DNA of 64,000 bases from Rouxiella silvae. Lineage in GTDB: Bacteria; Pseudomonadota; Gammaproteobacteria; Enterobacterales; Enterobacteriaceae. A program made the translations under genes and the position numbers. Below, piece after piece: positions 57,873 through 64,000 of the stretch; the first letter of the stretch is position 1, and each line of letters begins with the position of its first letter. The notes beneath the pieces are model-generated. The model saw only the letters and a program-made list of their open reading frames with translations. It was not told the DNA's origin and did not search any database. Where the stretch lies: contig NZ_MRWD01000023.1 in assembly GCF_002093625.1 (NCBI RefSeq), positions 1-64,000 on the forward strand. Direction: 5' to 3'.

Positions 57873-59144
57873 ATGAACGTAAATAGTGATAATTGGATAG
57901 GACTGCCAAAAAATTTGTTATGGGGCTATGTGGCTATTTTTTTGTTTATGACGGGAGACGGTTTTGAACTGGCTTTTCTTTCCAAGTACATTGTTGAATT
58001 AGGGTTCTCACCGGCGCAGGCAACCTTTGCCTTCACTGTTTACGGGCTATGTGCCGCACTTGCAGCATGGGGGTCCGGAGTAATAGCTGAAGTCATTACG
58101 CCGCAAAAAGCCATGAAAATCGGCTTTTTTATGTGGGTCATCTTCCACGTTTTATTTATGTTTTTCGGGCTAACGCAAAAGAATTACTATTTCATTCTTT
58201 TATTTTATGGAATACGCGGGCTAGCCTACCCATTATTTCTTTATTCATTCATTGTGGTTATTGTTCATAACGTTCGTGAAGAGTTGGTTGGATCGGCATG
58301 TGGTTGGTTTTGGGCCGCCTATTCACTGGGCATTGGTGTGATAGGCAGTTACTTGCCAAGTTTAATTATAAGTCACATTGGCGAGCTAAATGTATTATGG
58401 TTCTCATTAGTCTGGGTTTGTGCTGGGGGGATCCTAGCCATGTTCTCGCTTAGAAATATTAAAACTTCCACGCATATGTTAAATTTAACCCGGAAAGAGA
58501 AGTTTAGTGAAATGAGCCGGGCGGTAACGTTATTGGTCAGTAACAAAAATATTTGCCTGGCCAGTATTGTGCGAATAATCAATACACTTTCTCTTTATGG
58601 TTTTGCGATTATTATGCCGCTGCTTTTTGTGGGTGATTTAGGCTTTACGATGCCGGATTGGCTGCAAATCTGGGCTATCTTCTTCTTCTCGACTATCGTG
58701 TTTAATGTTTTTTGGGGCATTATGTCACAGAAATGGGGCATCATCCGTGTGATCCGCTGGTACGGCTGCATTGGCTGTGCTGTATTTAGCCTGTCATTTT
58801 ATTATTTGCCGATGTATTTTGGCGATAATTTCTGGATAGCGGCGCTGGGCGCCACGCTGCTCGGGGCCTCGACTGCGGCCTTCGTGCCAATGACCGCGCT
58901 TTTCCCGGCCTTGGAACCAAAACATAAAGGTGCGGCGATTTCCGTTTGCAATCTTTCTGCAGGATTAAGTAACTTCTTTGCCCCTGCTATCGCAACTATT
59001 TTGCTGCCTTTCGTGGGGGTTAAAGGTGTGGTGTTTGCCTACAGCGGACTCTATATCCTGGCATTTATCCTCACACTTTACATTCAGTTCACGCAGAAGC
59101 AATACGGCGTTACGCGCAACAGTGTGCAGCAGATGACGTCTTAA
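57873..59144 (+). CDS. rbtT: MFS ribitol transporter (RbtT/DalT type)
   Basis: A 423-residue major-facilitator protein with 12 hydrophobic segments. The start region LWGYVAIFLFMTGDGFELAF and the stretch FLSKYIVELGF are typical of RbtT/DalT pentitol transporters. EPKHKGAAISV lies before the tenth segment. It imports ribitol (or another pentitol) with protons. It diverges from rbtD and the kinase. ATG 57873 has AAGGGAA before it. Confidence 0.85.
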   Translation: MNVNSDNWIGLPKNLLWGYVAIFLFMTGDGFELAFLSKYIVELGFSPAQATFAFTVYGLCAALAAWGSGVIAEVITPQKAMKIGFFMWVIFHVLFMFFGLTQKNYYFILLFYGIRGLAYPLFLYSFIVVIVHNVREELVGSACGWFWAAYSLGIGVIGSYLPSLIISHIGELNVLWFSLVWVCAGGILAMFSLRNIKTSTHMLNLTRKEKFSEMSRAVTLLVSNKNICLASIVRIINTLSLYGFAIIMPLLFVGDLGFTMPDWLQIWAIFFFSTIVFNVFWGIMSQKWGIIRVIRWYGCIGCAVFSLSFYYLPMYFGDNFWIAALGATLLGASTAAFVPMTALFPALEPKHKGAAISVCNLSAGLSNFFAPAIATILLPFVGVKGVVFAYSGLYILAFILTLYIQFTQKQYGVTRNSVQQMTS

Positions 59145-59210
59145 AAAACAGCCCCCAACGCTGAGGGGGCAGTGTGACGGCGACAAATAGCACCTGTAAA
59201 TAACTCGGCT

Positions 59211-60443
59211 TTAGCCTTTTGCAGCAAGCAGGCAGAGGGCTTTAGTCAATTCGTAAGACTTCACGAAGGAACTTATCGGCAGAAATTCGAATTTTGAATG
59301 GAAATTGTGTGCGCCGGTGAAGTAGTTCGGCGTCAGCAGACCTTTGGCTGAAAGTGCCGCACCGTCAGTTCCGCCGCGCATTGGCGTTACTTTTGGCTCC
59401 ACCTGAATTTCATCCAGAGCAGCAAAAATAAGGTCGATTGCCTGCCTGTCATCACCAATCGCACTGCTGATATTGCTGTAGGTATCACTTATCTCAACTG
59501 ACACCTTGGCGGTTGGGTATTTTTCGGCAATAATTTTTGCGACGTCTTCAATTTTGACTTTTCGCGCGGCAAAGCTGGCGCTGTCAAAGTCACGAATCGA
59601 GGCTTTTAAGGTGGCAGACTGCTGGTTGCCACTGATGTCGTTGAACCAGACGTACCCTTCACGCTCCTGCGTTTTCTCTGGCGTTTCCTGACGATCGAAG
59701 TGACTGATAAAGTCGTGCGCCATCAGTATCGGATTCACCAATACGCCGATCGCCGACATAGGATGTGCGGTCACGCCGGTTAAGGTGATTTCCGCCGCTG
59801 CAGCGTTAAAGTTTTCATAAACCACTTCACCCAATTCGCAGCAGTCAATGGTGTAGGCGAAATCAACGTCAAAGCGTTTTAGGTCGAGTGCTTTTGCGCC
59901 GCGCAGCCCAATCTCTTCATCTGGCACAAATGCGACGACGATATCGCCGTACTGATCCTGTGCCGTCAGGTTTTCGAGCAGTGTCATCACCACGGTGACG
60001 GCAGACTTATTATCTGCACCCAGCACGCTAGTACCGTCGCTGAAAATTATCTCTTCCCCTTTGTAAGGCAAAATTTCTGGGTGCTCTTCGGTGCGCAGCC
60101 AAATATCCTTTTCTGCATTCAGGCAAATGTCATCACCGTTAAATACCCGCGTCTGCGGATGGATATCTGGACTCAGTCCGACGTCGACCGTATCGATATG
60201 GGTGATAAAACCAATCCGCGGGCCGCCTTTTTTGGTGCCTGGTTTTACCGCTGTAACGGTGGCGTGCTGGTCAATCTGAATATTTTCCAAGCCTAGAGTT
60301 TCGAGTTCTGCGGCCAGTAAATTGGCGAGCTCTTGCTGCCCCGGCGTGCTCGGCAGGACGGTAGCTTTGGCATCGCTTTGGCTGGTGACAGACAGGTAGC
60401 GGAAGAAACGTTCAGTGAGCTGCTTGGCAATTTGAGTCGACAT
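59211..60443 (-). CDS. pepT: peptidase T (tripeptidase) PepT
   Basis: A 410-residue M20 zinc aminotripeptidase. The metal ligands lie in GFITHIDTVDVG (His ~79, Asp ~81), VLGADNKSAVTV, VPDEEIGLRG, YTIDCCELGEV and TPMRGGTDGAALS. It releases N-terminal residues from tripeptides in the cytoplasm. The orphan peptide-binding protein gene is divergent from it. Confidence 0.95.
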   Translation of the reverse strand: MSTQIAKQLTERFFRYLSVTSQSDAKATVLPSTPGQQELANLLAAELETLGLENIQIDQHATVTAVKPGTKKGGPRIGFITHIDTVDVGLSPDIHPQTRVFNGDDICLNAEKDIWLRTEEHPEILPYKGEEIIFSDGTSVLGADNKSAVTVVMTLLENLTAQDQYGDIVVAFVPDEEIGLRGAKALDLKRFDVDFAYTIDCCELGEVVYENFNAAAAEITLTGVTAHPMSAIGVLVNPILMAHDFISHFDRQETPEKTQEREGYVWFNDISGNQQSATLKASIRDFDSASFAARKVKIEDVAKIIAEKYPTAKVSVEISDTYSNISSAIGDDRQAIDLIFAALDEIQVEPKVTPMRGGTDGAALSAKGLLTPNYFTGAHNFHSKFEFLPISSFVKSYELTKALCLLAAKG

Positions 60444-60579
60444 CCTAACCTCTGAGTTGTTTATCTATAAGATTTTCATATATAACAGAGTATTACTAAG
60501 TACATCTGGAATGGTAGTCTGTTTTTGAATGGGGTTCTAACTAATTAATAAGCCTTAAATCTCAGTAACAGGGAAACGT

Positions 60580-62178
60580 ATGAAAAATAAAATAGCAAAA
60601 TTATCGACCGGACTGTTGGCGCTTGCCATGGTTGCAGGCGCCTCGGCGCAGACACTGGTCTATTGTTCTGAAGGCTCGCCGGATATTTTTAATCCTCAGC
60701 TTTATACCTCTGGCACCAACGTTGATGCCAGCGCCGTGCCTATTTACAACCGTCTGGTTGATTTCAAAACCGGCACAACGGATCTTATTCCAAGCTTGGC
60801 CGAAAGCTGGGACGTCAGCCCGGACGGTAAAACCTATACCTTCCATCTGCGCAAAGGCGTTAAGTTCCAAAGCAATAAACTGTTTACCCCGACGCGCGAT
60901 TTTAACGCCGATGACGTTATCTTCTCGTTCATGCGTCAGAAAGATACTAACAATCCGTACCACAATGTTTCAAACGGTACCTATTTGAACTTCGACAGTT
61001 TGGACATGAGTCACCTTATTTCAAGTATTGACCGCGTTGATGACTACACGGTGCGTTTCAATCTTTCCCGTCCCGAAGCGCCATTTGTTGCCGATCTGGG
61101 CTGGTATTTTGCTTCTATTCTCTCCTCCGAATACGCCGATAAAATGCTGAAAGCCGGTACTCCGCAAAAGGTTGATACTGACCCTGTCGGAACGGGGCCG
61201 TTCGAGCTGGTTCAATATCAGAAAGACACACGCATTCTTTACAAGGCTTTCCCTGAGTATTGGCAGGGTAAGTCGAAAATCGACAGACTGATTTTCAGCA
61301 TTACGCCGGACGCCTCAGTGCGCATGGCCAAGCTTGAGAAAAATGAGTGTCAGGTGATGCCTTTCCCAAATCCTGCTGACCTTAAACGTCTGGGTGAAAA
61401 TAAAGACATCACGCTGATGAGCAAGTCAGGGCTGAACACCGGTTTCCTTGCGTTTAATACGCAAAAAAAACCGTTGGATAATGTGAAGGTTCGTCAGGCA
61501 TTGACCATGGCAGTGAATAAGGCGTCAATTCTTGAGGCGGTGTTCCAGGGGACGGGAACCGTGGCTAAAAGTCTGCTGCCACCGGCGGTGTGGAGCAGTG
61601 AAGATCAAACGATGCAGGACTACCCTTACTCGGTAGAAAAAGCAAAAGCGTTGCTGGCCGAGGCGGGGTATCCAAATGGATTTGATATCGATCTTTGGGC
61701 GATGCCGGTTCAACGTCCTTATAACCCTAATGCGCGGCGCATGGCGGAAATGATCCAGTCCGACTGGGCTAAAATTGGCGTGAAGGCACATATCGTGAGT
61801 TATGAGTGGGCTGAATACCAAACGCGCATCCGCAACGGCGAGCATCAGGCGGCGCTCATGGGCTGGACCACGGCGAACGGTGACCCTGATAACTTCTTTG
61901 GCCCGCTGTTTACCTGTAAAGCGGCACAGGGCGGTTCAAACTCGGCAAAATGGTGTTACCCACCGTTTGATAAGCTGATCGAAGAAGCCCGAACCACCAC
62001 CGACCATGATAAACGCGTGGCGCTTTATCAGCAGGCTCAGCAGATGATGCACGATCAGGCACCGGCAATCATGATTGCGCACTCCACAATTTTTGAACCG
62101 GTGCGCAAAGAAGTTACCGGCTATGAAATTGATCCTTTTGGTAAACACATTTTCTACCAAACCAGCGTGAAGCCGTAA
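60580..62178 (+). CDS. peptide ABC transporter substrate-binding protein, DppA-like
   Basis: A 532-residue periplasmic family-5 binding protein. Signal peptide ends AGASAQ, followed by TLVYCSEGSPDIFNPQ at the N-terminus of the mature protein. The family features FHLRKGVKFQ, DPVGTGPFELVQYQ and VRQALTMAVNKASIL are present. Closest to DppA (dipeptide, heme precursor binding) in pattern. No permease or ATPase genes are beside it, so it must share a Dpp-type transporter encoded elsewhere. Divergent from pepT, a logical partner in peptide use. Confidence 0.85.
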   Translation: MKNKIAKLSTGLLALAMVAGASAQTLVYCSEGSPDIFNPQLYTSGTNVDASAVPIYNRLVDFKTGTTDLIPSLAESWDVSPDGKTYTFHLRKGVKFQSNKLFTPTRDFNADDVIFSFMRQKDTNNPYHNVSNGTYLNFDSLDMSHLISSIDRVDDYTVRFNLSRPEAPFVADLGWYFASILSSEYADKMLKAGTPQKVDTDPVGTGPFELVQYQKDTRILYKAFPEYWQGKSKIDRLIFSITPDASVRMAKLEKNECQVMPFPNPADLKRLGENKDITLMSKSGLNTGFLAFNTQKKPLDNVKVRQALTMAVNKASILEAVFQGTGTVAKSLLPPAVWSSEDQTMQDYPYSVEKAKALLAEAGYPNGFDIDLWAMPVQRPYNPNARRMAEMIQSDWAKIGVKAHIVSYEWAEYQTRIRNGEHQAALMGWTTANGDPDNFFGPLFTCKAAQGGSNSAKWCYPPFDKLIEEARTTTDHDKRVALYQQAQQMMHDQAPAIMIAHSTIFEPVRKEVTGYEIDPFGKHIFYQTSVKP

Positions 62179-62204
62179 ATCAGAGCGTAGTATAGACCAC
62201 CTAA

Positions 62205-62233
62205 CCCTCTCCAAAAAAGGGAGAGGGTTTTTT
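62205..62233 (+). terminator. terminator of the peptide-binding protein gene
   Basis: CCCTCTCC-AAAAAA-GGGAGAGGG (62205-62227), then six T. Confidence 0.85.
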
Positions 62234-62250
62234 ATGATTATTTTTCTTGT

Positions 62251-63150
62251 TTATTGCTTCAGTACGTCCTCTAAGGCCGGTTTCAGCTCCGTATAGATAA
62301 ACTCAAATCCTGCATCCTCCAGTCGTTTTGGAATAGCTCTTTGCCCACCCAGAACCAGAACGGCGGACTCGCCCATCAGTAATCTCACCACGCTGGCCGG
62401 TACGCGCATAAATGAGGGCCGGTGCAGAACCTCACCCAGCAGCGCGCTGAATTGCTCGTTGCGGGTAGGGTAGGGTGCGACCATATTGAACGGGCCGTTG
62501 AGCGTTTCATGGCCGAGCAGAAAGATGATTCCGTTCACCATATCGTCGATGTGTATCCACGGCATATACTGTTGACCGTCGCCAAATGGGCCGCCGAGAC
62601 CTGCGCGGAACGGCAGCGTCATCTTGGCCAATGCGCCACCTTTTGGCGCCAGCACCACGCCGGTACGCAGTAGGCATACGCGGGTCTTGTCACTCTCTGC
62701 CGCCAGCGCCAATGCTTCCCAACGGGCGCAGAGTTGCCAAGTAAACTGCTTGTTCGGCGGTTCATCTTCTGCCACCACCGCCTGACCCTGGTCGCCATAA
62801 TAACCCACCGCCGAGCCTGAGATGAAGACGGCGGGAGGCCGCTCACCGGCGTTGATCAGGCGGGCCAATTTTTCTGTTAGCTGCCAGCGGCTGTCGCACA
62901 GTTTTTGTTTTTGCTCCTTGGTCCAGCGCTTGTCGGCGATGGGTTCGCCGGCCAGATTGATTACCGCATCGAATCCGTCAAGCGAGGTTTTTCCCTCAAG
63001 CGAATCCCATAGCTGAACCTGTGGGCCAAGAATTTTTGCTGTGCGCTCGGGCGCGCGCGTCAGTGCGGTAACCTGGTGAGACTGGCTCACGAGTGTTTCA
63101 GTGAGACGACGGCCAATCAGTCCGCTGGCACCGGTTAAGAAAATCTTCAT
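62251..63150 (-). CDS. yfcH: SDR-family epimerase-like protein YfcH
   Basis: A 299-residue atypical SDR (TIGR01777 type). The NAD(P) site is [14 protein letters not shown] (residues ~3-16), with [15 protein letters not shown] and [14 protein letters not shown] later and a C-terminal DUF1731-type part. The substrate is unknown. It shares direction with yfcG, as in E. coli. Confidence 0.92.
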   Translation of the reverse strand: MKIFLTGASGLIGRRLTETLVSQSHQVTALTRAPERTAKILGPQVQLWDSLEGKTSLDGFDAVINLAGEPIADKRWTKEQKQKLCDSRWQLTEKLARLINAGERPPAVFISGSAVGYYGDQGQAVVAEDEPPNKQFTWQLCARWEALALAAESDKTRVCLLRTGVVLAPKGGALAKMTLPFRAGLGGPFGDGQQYMPWIHIDDMVNGIIFLLGHETLNGPFNMVAPYPTRNEQFSALLGEVLHRPSFMRVPASVVRLLMGESAVLVLGGQRAIPKRLEDAGFEFIYTELKPALEDVLKQ

Positions 63151-63312
63151 AGTCTGACTCCTGTTAACTCGCTGATACCTCTCTGTACTCTTATAAGTAG
63201 CTTAGATTATGCTGGCTTTGTTACGCGCGATGCAGAGCACATCTTGCAGTTATTTTATTGTTAAACGCGGAAAAGTTGTGAAGCAGAAGGGGGCTTGATG
63301 AGGTATTTACAA

Positions 63313-63330
63313 GCCCCCGAGGGAGGGGGC
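63313..63330 (-). terminator. GC-rich hairpin after yfcG
   Basis: GCCCCC-GAGGGA-GGGGGC lies just after the yfcG stop on the minus strand. Only a short T-rich stretch follows, so it may be a weak terminator. Confidence 0.45.
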
Positions 63331-63337
63331 GAGGGCA

Positions 63338-63967
63338 TTAATTACTTTCGGCCAGCGCGTAAGCTCTGAGGGTTGCCGGACGATTTTTAATGCGTTCAAA
63401 CCAGTTACGAACCGCCGGATAGTCAGCCAGACTGATGCGTTGACGCTCGTGCGAAACAACCCAAGGATAGGTGGCGATATCCGCGATGCTGTAATACTCA
63501 CCTGAAATATAGACGTTTTTTTCTAATTGATTATTGAGTACGCCATAAAGGCGCTTTGTTTCTTGCTGAAAACGCTCAATGGCGTAAGGGACAGGCTGCG
63601 GCGCAAAGTGGGTAAAATGGTGATTTTGACCCAGCATCGGGCCGAAGCCGGCCATTTGCCAGAACAACCACTGCAGGGTATTGGTTCGTTCTCGAAGTTC
63701 TTTGCTGAGTAATTTACCGCTCTTTTCGGCCAAATACTGCAAGATTGCACCTGACTCAAAGAGACTGAGCGGTGCGCCGCCGTCAACCGGTTGGCTATCG
63801 ACGATGGCTGGCATTTTATTGTTAGGGGAAATGGCAAGAAAGGCGGGTTTGAACTGATCGCCAGATTTAATATCAACGCGATGTAATCGATAAGGAAGGC
63901 CGGTTTCTTCCAGAAAGAGTGTAATTTTGTGGCCGTTAGGTGTTGGTGCATAATAAAGGTCGATCAT
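63338..63967 (-). CDS. yfcG: glutathione-S-transferase-like disulfide reductase YfcG
   Basis: A 209-residue nu-class GST. The N-terminal thioredoxin-like domain has MIDLYYAPTPNGHKITLFLE and ISPNNKMPAIVD, and LFESGAILQYLAEKSGKLL follows; the C-terminal helical domain has MAGFGPMLGQNHHF. E. coli YfcG reduces disulfides with glutathione. The ATG at 63967 is chosen because GGAGG lies 5 bases upstream; the ATG at 63982 contains that very site. Confidence 0.93.
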   Translation of the reverse strand: MIDLYYAPTPNGHKITLFLEETGLPYRLHRVDIKSGDQFKPAFLAISPNNKMPAIVDSQPVDGGAPLSLFESGAILQYLAEKSGKLLSKELRERTNTLQWLFWQMAGFGPMLGQNHHFTHFAPQPVPYAIERFQQETKRLYGVLNNQLEKNVYISGEYYSIADIATYPWVVSHERQRISLADYPAVRNWFERIKNRPATLRAYALAESN

Positions 63968-64000
63968 AATTGCCTCCTGCATAATTTTTTTAATCGTCCA

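Noticed and set aside
1-64000. CRISPR array, insertion sequence or rRNA gene
   Set aside because: No regularly spaced repeats, transposase motifs or rRNA signatures were seen by eye.

Overview
The window is chromosomal DNA from a member of the Enterobacterales, most likely of the Yersiniaceae/Hafniaceae type rather than Escherichia. From about 8 kb onward the gene order is the E. coli 52-53 min block: argW-yfdC, mlaA-fadL-yfcZ-fadIJ-sixA-smrB-prmB-aroC-mepA-epmC-yfcL-mnmC-fabB, then flk-pdxB-usg-truA-dedA-accD-folC-dedD-cvpA-purF-ubiX-hisJQMP, then yfcH-yfcG. It differs from E. coli in several ways. A complete ccm operon sits between yfdC and mlaA, and its ccmH and ccmI are separate genes. 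yfcA and yfcJ are missing from their usual slots. Extra genes sit next to fabB and flk. A ribitol cassette and a pepT/DppA-like pair sit between hisP and yfcH. I do not assign a genus.

Region 1 (1-8.04 kb) is the disturbed part. It holds a small phage-like ORF, a headless radical-SAM/SPASM gene fused against the end of an Mn transporter gene (mntH, with an MntR-type operator), and the wreck of a lambda-like prophage that stops at the 3' end of tRNA-Arg(CCU) argW, a known integration site. Surviving phage genes are tail-region genes in lambda order: a tail-terminator fragment, a tail tube gene frameshifted in its Ig-like domain, an intact DUF6246-type tail chaperone gene and the first ~170 codons of the tape measure gene. 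Between chaperone and tape measure lie two AT-rich cargo units, each with its own promoter-like sequence and terminator. One is a three-gene operon (GHKL ATPase with STAS-like N-terminus, DUF4325 STAS protein, single-pass membrane protein). The other is a BamE-like lipoprotein. The three-gene unit resembles an anti-sigma/partner-switching module and is the best candidate here for an undescribed system.

Region 2 (8.1-17.4 kb) holds yfdC, the System I cytochrome c maturation operon ccmABCDEFGHI and the lipid-asymmetry lipoprotein mlaA. Region 3 (17.4-32.3 kb) covers fatty acid uptake and anaerobic beta-oxidation (fadL, fadIJ), sixA, smrB, prmB-aroC-mepA-epmC-yfcL, mnmC and fabB. Predicted FadR sites lie at fadL, fadI and fabB, and a FabR palindrome lies at fabB, so uptake, degradation and unsaturated synthesis are co-ordinated as in E. 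coli.

Region 4 (32.3-41 kb) is accessory: a Met/His-rich DUF2946-PepSY pair (probable copper or other metal handling), an ArsB/SLC13-type permease, a MocR regulator divergent from a rhodanese, flk, and an EamA exporter divergent from an AraC regulator. Region 5 (41-55 kb) is core metabolism (PLP, tRNA pseudouridine, fatty acid and folate synthesis, purine synthesis under a PurR box, UbiX). It ends with a histidine/basic amino acid ABC transporter preceded by what looks like an NtrC enhancer plus a sigma-54 promoter. Region 6 (55-64 kb) has ribitol catabolism (ribulokinase, ribitol dehydrogenase, divergent transporter, no regulator), pepT, an orphan peptide-binding protein, yfcH and yfcG.
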